From: Capronia americana
Lineage: Eukaryota > Ascomycota > Eurotiomycetes > Chaetothyriales > Herpotrichiellaceae
DNA length: 64,000 nt
Reading direction: 5' to 3'
Assembly (NCBI GenBank): GCA_016110215.1
Contig: JADWQD010000002.1
Coordinates: forward strand, 2,418,001 to 2,482,000
Notes under the pieces: generated by a model
Told to the model about the DNA's origin: nothing
Databases searched by the model: none
The model's input: only the letters and a program-made list of their open reading frames with translations
Part shown: one piece after another, positions 33,053 through 45,862 of the stretch
How the letters are laid out: each line of letters begins with the position of its first letter
Numbering within the stretch: the stretch's first letter is position 1
Made by a program: the position numbers and the translations under genes

Positions 33053-36000
33053 TTATGCGAAACCGAAGTAATCGGCGCCAAGGTTGATCGCCGTCATCAG
33101 ATTATTCTTCAGGGTATCGTAGTCATCGTAAGCGGGCAAGTCCAACTGGTTGAAGCAAGTGTGGCTGGTGGGAAGGCGAGATTGGCTTGGATCCCTGCGA
33201 GCCATCGTTAGTATTTCTGCGAAGGGGAGCAAAGAGCGTAGGACTTACTTGTGGATACTGAATAACGTGTTCCCTTGCATACCTTCGAGGTCTTTGAACC
33301 CGTTGAGCGGGACCTTGCTGGTACCAGTAACGAATTGCAACAACTTCGCTCGCTCTTCGTTGCTCATGCCTCTGACAATGCGCCAGAACCATATGACCTG
33401 AGGGCTGCTGCCATTATAGTTGTGATATTCGGTGTGGGCTTTCCAATCGTCAACGTCAATTTCCGGTAAACCGGAAATGAGCAGTTCGAGCTCCTGCTCG
33501 TCAAAGATGGCGACAAGTTCTGCTGGGATGATGTCGTGGAAGCCCTTCACGAAATTCTCGATCTGGTCTTTCACCGAAGTCGTAAGACGGTAGCGGACTT
33601 GTGCATTGACGTATTCTCTCTTGTTCTCCTCAGTCACGGGGATGTTCCGACCATTCGGGATGAGGTCAATCACTTTCTCTTCGCCGAACTGCTCTTCAAT
33701 GACAGAGAAGTCCTCTGTAATGACGTCGGTAATATCATTCTCGAGAATCCAAACCAAGCTCTTGTAGTAGTCGAGATCCATTGATTCCAGATCCTTGAGG
33801 TTTGGTTCCTTGCCGAGTAGGCGCTTGTAGACAGCTCGGCTGAAGTGGCAGTCGAGAACACGACCTTCGTGCAATGCCTTGCCTATGATGCGGCCAATGA
33901 ACTTGAAGTAGAGCAGGTGCTCGCCGTTGATCCAACTGAGAGGACTCGGGTGAAACGTGGTGCGGTCAGCAGCGACAGGTTGCCACAACGCCCAATCCGG
34001 ATTGAACATGCCTCGAGCAAGGACTTGGAACCACTCTCGAGTAACACCACCCGCATCCACGCCTTCTTCGCCGTTGAAGCGAATGTTGAGCTTGCCATAT
34101 TTCATCTCCTCGGCAGACTTGTAATACAGGGCCTTGTATGAATCCAAGAAGACCTGGTCACGGCGGACATTGAGCTGCAGAGGTGGCTGGATATGCCGCT
34201 GCTGATGCAGACGAGAATGAATTTGCTTGGTAAAATAGGCGCGCTTGTTGTCAAAGTCAAGTACTTTGGGATTTTTGACCAGCAAGCTGAAGCTGCCATT
34301 GCCCTGCATCAGCTTCGGAGATTGGCGGATGATGTCGTTGAGTATCTTGCGGTGCTCTGTTGTGAAGTTAAAGAACAGCTCTTGTAGGTCGTCCATGGCT
34401 TCCGGTGCAGGGCTTCCGGGCGCTTGCTCCTTGATCTGACGCGCCAGCACCGAGTCTTTGAGAGAGGTATTCTTGCAGACCACCATCAACGACTCAATCA
34501 ACGGCAAGAGAATTGTAGCGAAGCTGGCGATATTCTCTTTCTCGCGTACAGTGGTCAGGCAGTCGCTCAACTTGGCCCACAGTGGTTTCAGACCTAGGCT
34601 GTCGTAGGAAGACGTCAGGATGCTCTTGACGACGGCATTCTCAGCACCATCTTCATTCTCAAACTTGGGTGCAGACAGATAGTCCAGAGCCTGGAGAACT
34701 CGTAGGAGCTTCACCTGATCGGAGCCCGAGTGGGAAAACTTGGTGGACGAGAGCACATGCAGATCCGTGATTGATTGCGCTTCCTTGAGCTGGGGCACCA
34801 GTTCGTCGAGGTCTCTACAGATGGACTCGGAAAGTTCCTGAATATGGTGGATCAGTTCTTTGCTGAAAACATCAGCCGTGCCGGGTATGCTTGAAAGGCT
34901 AGACAGGGTCTCCAAGGTGGAGTGGAAGGTGTCGCTGTTGCATTCAGGAGCCACGAAGATGCTCACGACGAGTTGCAAATTGTGCTCCGATATCTCTGGG
35001 GGTTCAAATGCCTTCTTGGACTTGCCTTCATCGGTGGTCAAGTCTTCGTTGCTGGTATTGGCCGTCTCATCGGCTGATGGAGCGGTCGTCTCGGTTCGCT
35101 GAGCTGCACTCCCAGAAGCTTCGGTCCCGTCAGCAGGCGCTGGTGCATCATGAATCTCCACATCCGTGTCTGGTTGGGCAGGCTGTGCCGTCTCATCAGG
35201 TGCCGTAGAAGCAGCAGCAGCCACGGTATTTCCTGCTTCGGCACTGGTCGGTCTCGGCTCATTCGAATCTTTGTCCTTGTCCTTCTTCAGAAGATTCGGC
35301 AATGGCTGAGTAACCGCAGACAAAAGTTCTGCAAGTGACTGGAGACACGAAGAACTCTCGACGATCAACTTTCGGTCTAATAGGCCAACGAGGTCGTTGA
35401 TAGGGTATCGGGCAACCTTAGCATCTTTAGCCTTTCCTTTCCCCTTCTTAGACGCCAGATTGCTGTCAACCTCGCGGATGAAAAGAGTCCGTGTATGATA
35501 GTTGTTCTGACATAGCTGCTTCAGGGCGGAAAGACACTGTTCTACCACAACAAGTGGAGTAACTTCATCGCTGATGCCACCTGCAGGTTGCATGGAAAGA
35601 GTCCGCTTGAGTGGCTGAGGCGTCTTCTGCGACGCCGTGGCTTTAGCTCTCAAAGACAAGTTCGCAAGACTGCGCTCAACTGCTGTCACATCGGTTGAGC
35701 CTTCTTTGAGGATGACAAGAAGTAGATTGACGACTTCTGATCGTGTGAGCCTATTTCCACAGATGTTGCGAAGAATGTGTCCCAAGTTGGTGCGTAGTGA
35801 TCCTCCCTGAGGAAGGAACATGAGTCGAAGCAAAGTGGCAACCCCGGATTTGTCAACCATCTGAATGATTTGACGCTTGCTGTCACGGCCGGCTGCGTCT
35901 TCGTTGGGTCGGTCATCGTGAGGGTCTCTATCGCCTCTGACGTACTGATACAGGCGTCTAGCATGCGCCCGTCCCTCTGCAGCATGGCGGGGATCCAGTT

Positions 36001-39000
36001 GACGCAGAATCTCTGGTGGTTGCTCTGCCAGGATGACACGTCGGAAGGCAGGATCGAGAGTAGCCAAGAAATTATCGTTGTCCATCTCTTCTGGCTGTGC
36101 CGGCGCACCACCGTTAGCTGCAGCTTGTCTGCGAGCTTCCTCACGCTCTCGTCGTCGTTGTGCATGAGCCTCCTGTTGCCGGATCTCTTCTCGTATTTCT
36201 TCTGGGAGAGCGTTGAGGAAGTCTGGATCAATCTCGTTGGATTCAGCTCCTTGTTCTCGAGCTTCTTCGCGCCGAGTGGCGTATTGCTGCATGATAACTT
36301 CTTCCCGGAGTTCCTCTGGTAATGCTTCGAGGTAGTCGATATCGATGTCCAAACCGGTAATGTCGAGCTGACGGCCTCTGATGGTGGTAAAAACACGAGG
36401 TCGAGCTTCAGCAGCTGCTGAAATGGAAGCTGCACTCTCACCGGCATCCTGTGCAGTGGCGGCACCTGTGCCTTGAACATCCTCCATAGGATCTGTGTCG
36501 CTATCTTCATGCTGCTCGTGAGCCTCTTCCTGGCCTCTAGCCTCCTCGGCGGCAGCGGCGGCTTCAGCTTCGGCCCGTAGGCGCTCCTGTTCCTCCTGCT
36601 CCTCTTGTTCTTTCTTGCGTCGTATGGCTTCAACTCTCAATCTCTCTGCCTCCTCAAGCTCTGCTCTCGCTTCCTCCTCGCGCTTGCGCCTACGCTCCTT
36701 TTCTTCTTGTTGAGCGGGCGGAACCAACACAGACATGACCCACAACTGGACGCGCTGGAGCTTGTCTACATAGCCATTGCCAAAGAGAAGTCGTGCTTCC
36801 TCTTGCCAACGTGTCATTGTGAAGGCTGGGACAAAGTTGCCAGCACGTTGAGAGTCTTCGCGTGAAACGTGGCGGTGGTGACGCGGATCCCAAGTTGGTG
36901 GTCGCCATGGATCCCGAATGTCTGCAAGAGGCGTTGGGATACGGAGGCGAACTTGGCCTCCCTCTATCTCACCGCGCTGTATGGCCTGGAATATGGCATC
37001 AAGCACAGCTCCATGCCCGCCCATGCCGTGGGCATCAATGGTTTGGAAAGTTGCATGTAGAGGAGGAAAAGCCCCCATCCCGGGAAGAGCCGCTTCGAGC
37101 CCCGGTGGAAGGACAATGTTTGGACCAGCGTGCTCAGGTCGCTGTCGGCTTTCGGGCTGTGGCCGGCGTAAGAGCGGGTTCGTTCCATCGTCGGCCCCAG
37201 ATCTCCCATGCGGACCAAGACGACCTGAACGAACTGTAGGGTTGAGGTCATCACGACCCCCAATGCGTCGCGTAAAGCTCCAGCCGCCAGGGCCGCGGAG
37301 TGAACGGTGGCGTCGAATCATAGGAGTATGATCCCACATCAAATGGTCAGCATGTTCGAGGATCTCAAAATCGCGCTCGAATGCCATTTCCCCGTTCTCA
37401 TCCATCTCGTCGCCCTCGTCGTCGTCTTCATCATCCTCGTCGTCATCATCTTCGTCCTCTGGCTCTCCGGAACCCGCTGCTGGAACGATCAATTCAGGTG
37501 GGACTGGGTGTGCCATGCCAGCTGGTCCATCCAAGTCGTGATCTCCCAGAACACGGAGAAGATTGCTGAGAACTCCTGGAGCTGGTAGTCCGCCTCCGTT
37601 ATCTCCCTCAACTGCCATAATGCCTCCATCGAACTCAAATTGGTCGTCGTTCAGCTGGCCAATGGGGTCTGAAACCACTCCTTCGTGGTCTTCGTCCTCG
37701 TCATCTTCGTCTTCCCACTCGCCTTCTTCATCCCCACGGCCGTCATGAAGACTGTGATTTTCATCGTCTCCATTGATCTCGCCGGCATCCACATCATCGC
37801 CGATGTCGAAGTCTTCGCCATCGTCGTCTTCCTCATCATCATCCTCGTCATCGTCGGATTCGTCATCGTCGTCTTCGTCGGTGTCGACGTCCATGCCCGG
37901 GTCATCAACCACAAATTCAATATCCATTGGTACGTCACCCGGAAGGCCTTCGATCTCACCTTCAGGTCCCATTTCGCCTTCTTCTTCCTCGTCGCTGACA
38001 GCTTCATCGTCGTTTCCGCCCGCGACCATGCCATTGTCATATTCCATCTCGTCTTCGTATTCCTCGTCATACATCTCCTCATCCTCGTCATCCTCGTCAT
38101 CGTCAGAGTCAGACTCATCGAGATCGCGGTTGGGATCGAGCATGCCGAGGGCCGAGTTTCGGAACAAATCCGGAGTTTCTTCTCGTTCTTCTTCATCAAC
38201 GTCAGAGACGGACGAGGCAGACGAAATGACATCCTCGGACATGTTGCTGACCACTGAAGTCAAGTCTGGTGATGTCACACTGAGTTGGGTTGCCAATGTG
38301 GTAAGCTCTTGCAAGGGGCGCAGGATAAATTTGACGACTCTCCGCGAGCCAGGATACGCGAGATCGATTTCGGCAAGGGAGCTTGTCAATACCGAGATAA
38401 GGTTCTTCTCAAACATCATACGGGCGAGAACTTTGTACGATGTGTTCTGGGATCCAGCAGTTCCTTCAGGGACAGCGGGCTTTGTCAGAAGTCGATTGAA
38501 CATATCGGCCAGGCACAGCAAGCGGCTGTACTTCATCTGAAGACTCTCCGTCGAAGAGATTGCATCCTTGTATGCTTTGATTGCATGCTCGAGCACAAAC
38601 CGCCGCACAAAAGTCAGGTCTGGCTCATTGTCGACATCATCAACCTGCGGTTGCGTCGAGTATCGCTGAGCAGGTGCGTTGATGCCAGACTCTCCTGTCT
38701 TGGAGCACAAGGCCACAACAACGCGGATGGCCCAGTCGCTTGTAAGCAATTTCTTCTTGAACTGTAGTGAATCCTCCTTGTCAACGTAGCATGACGGTAT
38801 CAAGCCGTTGAGGAAGTAGTTGAGAATACTTGAGCGAGGCTTTGACGGAGTGCCTGCCGTCGGATCTGCTTTGCGAGAGAAATTGATGAACTCCACCTTG
38901 GTACGGTTGTAAGAGTGCAAAAGCTCCGTCAGGCTATACATCAAGAAGCATCGGTAAGAGAAAATGGGATGCTCTTCAGGCTTGAACTTGGCCTTTTCTG

Positions 39001-42000
39001 ACTTCGGCCGAGCGTTGTCGGCCACAGTGCCTTCAGTGGATCCTGCTGCAGAACCCTGCAAAGTCTGATCGGCCGCTCCGTTGGCGGTGGCGGTGGACGA
39101 CGCTTGGGGATTAACCTCCTTGTCCTCGACATCTTTGTAGTTCAACAGCTCTGAAAGAATGAAATGAATGACACCATCGGGATGCTCGACTACAGGAGGC
39201 TTCATCTCGGGTGCTTTGGCTTTGCCGACTTCTCCCACCGTCGCTTGAGGCGCTTCGATACTGGTTGCCGGTTGCGCTTCGCTGTCGATGGCATCATTGT
39301 GCGATTGAGCCTGCCCATCTTGAACCTCGTCGTCCGAATGGGCCAGAGAAGTCTTTTTCAACACGACACTGGCGACACCACCAGACTGCGGTTGCCATTG
39401 AGCCAATTTGACGGTCTCGTTGGTTGCTTCCACGAAGATGGAGGGAGACCGCACGGCAAGATGATAGAGTTCCCGAACATATGCGTTGGTATCTGGGTTC
39501 CTAATTGAGCTTCGCGTGCTGAACAACGCCTTGATCTCACTGCGCATGATCTGCCTGAGGGTATCATCGTCTTCGACGATGTGTCGCAAGATAAGCATGA
39601 GGGAGCTCTGCAAGCGATGCCCAACACCATTAGCAAGCTGCTTGACCATGAGAAAGAGTCTCTGAAGATTTCTCTTCTCGGCCACTCGGGTAGCGAGTTC
39701 GCGCGTCCGAGTAAGAGCGACAAGCGCCCTGGCAATTGCCAGAGCCATTACCTTGTCTTTTCCAACACGCGGCAGCAGATTGATGAGAGAATCGAAGAGC
39801 TTGATCTTATGTTCTGCGGTGAAGACTGACGTTGGAGTGATGGTTGCTTCGCTCGAAGAATCAAGATCACTTGGCGGCTCCCATCTGACTACCGCGGGCT
39901 CACAGTCTTTCGAAAGCATCTTCTCGATGATCAATAAGACGGGCGCCACCCATGGGTAAGATCCTTCTTCACTCTTGCCGTTCGCTGCTGGCAGACTTAA
40001 GAAGGAAAGCAACCCTTCAAAAGAATCTTGGAACACGCCCAGAGTCTCGTCGAACACCCCGTTGTCCTGGATAAGTAGAGCCACCAGATGCGCCGCAGCT
40101 GCAATCTTCTTGCCCTGAGCTTCGGTGATGTCATCTTCAACTTGCATGGAGAGCAAGGAGCTCGTGAGAAGGCCTGATGTGGTTCTCCAATACTCCTTGG
40201 CGAGAGCATCGTTCAACTTACTGGTCGCGCTAATGATGAGGTCCGACAGTTCAAACGTCAAACTCTGGTGGTTATTGAGGATGTTGTTGCAGCGGTCGGC
40301 GAGGTCTTCCCTCACGATAGCTCTCTCTGCAGTAATCGACGCAACAGAATATGAGAGTGGCGCATTGGCCTGCCGAGGCTGTGGCTCCCGACGAGAAGGC
40401 TCGCTCTCACTGTTGGCGGGATTGCTGTTGTCCATCGCAGTAGCGCCATCGGCGGTAGCGTTTCCGCTGGGCCTCGATGTATCAGCGGTCGCTTGTTCTG
40501 AATCTTCATCGGATGCGTCGACGTCTTGCATCTCGTTATCTTCTCCAGCCGAGGGCCGGTCCGCAGAAACACCCTCCATAGCCACACCAGAGGGTGTGTC
40601 CGGCCAAGAATTCGTCTGCAAGGCGTTTTGTGCGCTGAAGATACCTGGACTACCGCTGAAGGCGGCCGAAGGATCACCCTCTCTATCAGGAATTGGCAGC
40701 CGTCTCCGCCGAGTACTGCCTGTAAGGGCTCGGCAGTAGTCCTCTGCTGGTGCGTAGTTGTTTGGTGCCTGACAATTGGACCGGTACAAGGCCTCACGCA
40801 CTAGGTCTTCATCGTACCCTTTCTCCTTTAAAGCGTTGACTTTTGATGGGTCCAAGCCATTCGGTAATTTCCGCCAAGTGGGAGCCGCAAGAGTAGGATG
40901 GCCACTATCAGTCTGCACAGCTTCATTCTCATGGTCACCATTCAAAACATGCTTCAGGATGGACACCAGCTTTTGTATGACATTCTTGGAGGCTTGGTCC
41001 GCGTATTCACTCTCCCAAATTAACCGAGTGAGAGGAAGCGCTTCCATTCGTAGGTTGAGCAGCACTTGGGCGGGGACGAAGTAGTAGGCCCGCGTCGGAT
41101 CCGTGTTCTTCATGTTGTTCGACTGTGCCGAGTCCATGATGCACTTGGAGTCGGTAAAATCGTCTAGAATATCGAGACAAATCTTCAGACCAGTGTTTGC
41201 GGAGAAGGTGGAGTGCTCAACCTTGCATGATTTCAATGTATCGAAGAATTCTGTTCCAACTTTTGTCAGAGTCTGGACGCCTCCAGCTTTACGAAATGCC
41301 TCGACAACGTAACCTTGGCGAATGGCATGTGTCGTAATCGGGCCTGAGGAGGAACTGCTATCGTCATAAAAGCAGCGGCGGACATTGTCAAGGGTAACCA
41401 CAAGATAGGTGAAGCGAGGTTCGGTGTCCTCGTTGCCTCCTTCCCCTGTCCCCTGGGAACCCAGGAAGTAGGGTTGGAGTTGCGTCAGATATGCAGTCGC
41501 AAGGGCATTCGCCACGATGGTTGTTTTCTGCTTCGAAAAGGTATCTGGACGTCGGCGGGCCGCAATGGTCCTACCAAGACGGCACAGGAACTCAGTAATG
41601 GCAGCAGGCGTTTCGATCAACAAGAACCGTAAAGTCTGGACATTCTTGAAATATGCCGTGTTTTTGTCCATACTCAGGTCGCCTGTATCCGGCTGTGTGG
41701 ACGGTGCCCCGTCTCCATTTTGAGGTGTGGACTGGCCAGTCAGACGAGCGGCGCTATCCCGAATGCTCAAAAGCTTGTCGACCTCGTCATTTCCTGTAGA
41801 GAAGTGGTCAGGTCGAGTGGCAGACAGCCAACGTTCAGGAATTGAACGCTGAAGAGCGATGTCTTCGCGACAACAGGCAGCGGAGATGGCACCCAACATT
41901 TTAGCAATGTCCGCAAAGACATCCTCAAGATTCACCATTGTAAACAACATATTCTGGATATGTCGTTGGTTGTAGATGGGCATGTGGAAAACCTCGCTAA

Positions 42001-45000
42001 ATACTTGAGCAAGACAGAAGACAGCCATCATGCTTCTGACAATGCGAGTACCGTTGAGTTCGACTTCGGAGAGCTCTGGGGCCGGGCTCTTCCCCGTTCC
42101 ATCGGTCTTCGGCGAAGGTTTGATGAGAGGCTGGAAATAGCATGACCAATCCATAGGTTGGGACTGGGAGAAATGCTTCAGCTCTGAACAAGCGAAACGT
42201 GCGCGATCGACCAGTGCCGGAAGGACAATTTGCGGCTTGCATTCTGCCATCATGTGCACCGCGGAAGCAAGTTCCTGATACAAGCCACCATGGCGGAAAG
42301 GCTCGCTTGTTACAGGCATACTGGGCAGTGTGATGAAGTCCAAAACAAGATCACACCCACCGTGTTCAAGGAAGTTGGTGCAGTGAGACTGATGCTCAAA
42401 GAATGTCATCAAGAATGCGATGGCAGGTCTTGCATAGTCGCTAGCCTTGAGGTCGTTGTCATCCTGGTCGCTCGGAGCGGCCTTCGGCATACTCGGGGGA
42501 AGTACTTCGTCCTCAAGAGTCAGTCTGTGACCGTTTGGCAATTCGATTCGTCTCTGGATTGGGGAACCGTCATCATTCGTAGATAGGGGCGGCAGGATCT
42601 CCAAAGAAAGAGACTCGCGTCCACCACAAGGTTCTGTCTCAAGCCCATCATCGGAACCAAGGAACAATTTCGCTCCAGCACCGAAGTTGACAGAGAGCGA
42701 CCTGCAGATGTGGCGAACTCGACCGAGCATGACCATTACCGCGCTCAGAACCGAGTTCCGCAGGTTGGGATGGTGTCTGATTAGCTCATCAAACGTTGAA
42801 CCAAGCAATGCCAGGATATTTCCGTCGCTGAGTACGGTAACATGCGCAGGCGACTCAAAGATCTCGAAGAACTTCTCCAAAGCTCCAGATGCCTTGAACA
42901 ACTCGAAGCCAGCATTGGTGAGGCAGATGGCGCCAAAAACTTGAGAAACGTTGACAATCGCGTCAACGACTGGTGGTATACCCTGGGGCTGATTTTCGGG
43001 GGCTGAAGATATTGACTTTGAGCGCTTCTGTGTCGGTTTCTCGGCAGAATCCTGGGATGGGTTGACGGTGTTCAAAATGCTCTGTATTATGCCCGCCTCG
43101 AAGATGACTGTGTAGCTGGTCGGCTCGTTATGCAAAAATCCACAGATGGCCTTGATCACCTCGCTCCAAGTGTGCGCGCCGAACGCTGATAGCTGGTCCA
43201 CAATGAGTCGGAATGCACGTAGCAGGGCTTGAGAGTCAACCAAGCTTCTCAAAACACGGTCTGCTTGTGCACCTTGATGACCACTTATGTCATTGATCAT
43301 ATCAACGACGGACCGAATGATCTGCTGGTGTAGGTATGGAATCTCGTAGTCCGTAATGCGCGTCTTTTGCTGTTCTGGTATGCCTTCGCCAGCCCGTAGG
43401 AGATCCCAAGCACTCGTTACTAAGGAGCCGACAAGATTGCTGAGAGTCTCAAAAGCGTCGGCGGCCAGAAGGGCAGCCAGACCATCTTTGAAGTGGTGAA
43501 AGAAGGTCTTCATGAAGTCAAGGATCCTCAAGTGCACCCTCATTGCTTTCCCAGTATGGATGCCTAATCCAGCCAAGTATGACTTGATGAAGCTGCTTGC
43601 AACGGCTACCTCACTCGATCGGCCATGATGTCCGGCGACCTCAATAAGAGTTCTGGGCATAGTGAAGGTGGCTTCCCTCCACTCGTCGCCAGCCGCATTG
43701 TCCGTTGCATCGTTATCCTTGGCAATGTCATTCAAACCTTTCTGGATTAATTGTGAAAGGAGACCTTGACTTGATCCGGCGCCCAAAGCCGTGCTGATTT
43801 CCGAAGCACAGAACTTTGAATGTGCCAGGAATGACATTGTCCACATGGCAAGAGTTTGAAGAGACATGGGAACGATGACGTGGCCTTTCTTATTGTCGTG
43901 CAAAAGACTGACAACCTGCTGAATGAACTCTTGAGGCTTTTCCACCGAGAACAGCTTCTGGGAGAGGTCCGGTTCGCTGCACACATTTGCCAGGCAAGAG
44001 ATAGATAGCAGTCGTATCTCCAGAAGCTGCTTCCGGGTCTTGGCTGATGTCGCCAGGCCGTAGGCAACACGGAGTTGGTGCAGCAGCTCGAATCGCACCT
44101 TGGCTGGCATATCGTCGGATAGATTGTCGCGCAATATGACCTCAATACCGCTACTCGCCAGGTCGGAAGCCGAAAACTCAATGTGCTTCATGTTCGCCTC
44201 TGCGCCAGGAACTCCGGACCTATGGCCATTCTCATTGGGTGAGACAGTGGTGCTGGTTGAACTGGGTCCTGGTGTGTGTCGCACCGGCGTGGGTGTGGAT
44301 GGTGGTTCTGACAGGTGAGAGGCTTCCGCAGTTGCAGGCTTCTGTTCTGAGGCTAATGGCGACCATGACACTTTGACATGTGCCCAAGCAGACCAGTCTC
44401 GATCAGGTGCAGCTGTCGAGGATTTGGCCTGTGGAGTGTCTCTGCACAGAGAGCGGAAGTCGTTTGGACTGACTGCAACCGAGCCGCGCCTGGCTTTGCT
44501 CCCGGGAAGGGTTTTCTCTTTCGACTTGGCCTTAACAGGAGATGGCGGCCCACGCTTACCGACCGCGGAAGACGCTGGTAGGTGGCCAAGAGGTAGAGCG
44601 AGTTTCTGAAGACGTTCAAGATCGAAGTCGTAGAAATTCCCAGCGTGGTGGGCCGGTGGCCGCATGCCTGCATATCGTTGCGCCAGGGCGAAAGCGATAC
44701 GCAGAGTGCTGTGCAGGAGGGAAAGCGAAGTGGTATTCAACAAGTCGTTCAAGCGGTCGGTGCTGTTGTAGACTGCTCGGTTGGCGCATTTGTCCACCAG
44801 AAGCTTCGAAAAGACCAGGATCCCATCAACTAGTTCTCTATCGCCCTCCGGACCAAAGCCTCGCTCTTTCAGTCCTTTCTCATCTATGCCAGGGCTGCCT
44901 TCGAGGAGCAGAGTGGAGCCGAAAGGTACGGTCTGCGGACCTTTGTCCAGGCCATACTTCGAATTGAAGGACTGAAGGATGCTGTCAAATCGATCAAGAG

Positions 45001-45231
45001 CTTCTATCCAGTTGTTGAGGTCCCCTCTCGGGAAGGGCCATGTCTGGGGCCATTTCCCGAAGACAGATGGTAGATCGGCATAGGGGACGGTGGACAACTG
45101 CTTCACCACTTCTGATACTGCGAGCGTCTGCCACCAAAAATTAGCCTGACTGCAAAAGCTGGTGTCCGCGGATTCAAACCAACCAAAGACACCTTGTGTT
45201 TCTCCTGCGCCTTCCTCGTGACCTTCCCCAT
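33053..45231 (-). CDS. tom1: Giant HECT E3 ubiquitin ligase, TOM1 / HUWE1 family
   Basis: Three exons: 45231-45193, 45127-33249 and 33194-33053. They give 4019 residues; the middle exon is 11.9 kb. Exon 1 encodes MGKVTRKAQEKHK, the conserved basic start. The armadillo-like DUF908/DUF913 regions fill the first 1200 residues (starting WPFPRGDLNNWIEALDRFD). A UBA-like patch lies near 1437-1475 (KVNALKEKGYDEDLVREALY). A very acidic Asp/Glu block follows at about 2355-2590. DUF4414-like repeats come next (LDPAFRRVILAEQPPEILRQ). The HECT domain runs from about 3660 to the end. The catalytic cysteine is C3986 in SHTCFNQLDLP, encoded by the small last exon, 33 residues from the end as is usual. TOM1 proteins ubiquitinate excess histones, ribosomal proteins and mRNA-export factors. 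Confidence 0.96.
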
Positions 45232-45862
45232 CTTCACTAAACCCCTGCGGATCGCAGCATAGGCTGCATCAGAGGGGGAAAGTTGTGTTCAGCCTCTCTA
45301 GAGCGGACTTGATGAATTTGACGAGGTTCGCGAGATTGTGGGAGAGCTGGCAGTGAGAACCCTCTTAGGAAGCCTCGGGAAGACTCTGGAACGCAAAGGA
45401 TAGAGCGAAATACGATGAGGGAGGGGTGTATTGCCGCTGAGGGCTGGATTATGAGCCGCAGTCACGGGTGGTGGTAACTCCGTTCTGAGTGTGCAGAAAT
45501 TGTGACAGGAAGTAGTGTACAAGAGATGAAGATGAAAAGGCGAATACAAGAAATAAGAGGTCGCACCGGCAGAGCAGGTTGCCGTGGGGGTTTCTTGATG
45601 GACAGAAGAGAGAAAAGTCTTGAATTGTATCTCTTGAGATGTGGAGTTGGTGCTGCCCGTTTACTAAGTGAAGTGGTTTCGCTTTACCTGACGCGCCTGG
45701 GGAGAGCCTAATGGAAATGACGTGCCCTGCTCCGTGAAGAGCCTCGCGCTCCACCAATCACCGAATCTGTTACTTAAGCCTTGCTGCAGCCTTGTCACCG
45801 CCTAGCCGCTGTCAACGAAGAGGTCACCAGCCTCATTCTACTTGCTCGTCTGTCGTAGCTTT
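45232..45862. other. TOM1 upstream region
   Basis: 631 bases between the TOM1 start and the Ppo stop on the same strand. No gene was recognised. Confidence 0.5.

Noticed and set aside
35686..36633. 315-codon minus-strand open frame
   Set aside because: It overlaps TOM1 on the same strand in another frame. The TOM1 frame has clear family similarity; this one has none.
37685..38540. Long plus-strand open frames full of Ser, Val or Ile runs
   Set aside because: They are antisense shadows of the Asp/Glu block of TOM1; GAT, GAC and GAA runs read backwards give ATC, GTC and TTC codons.
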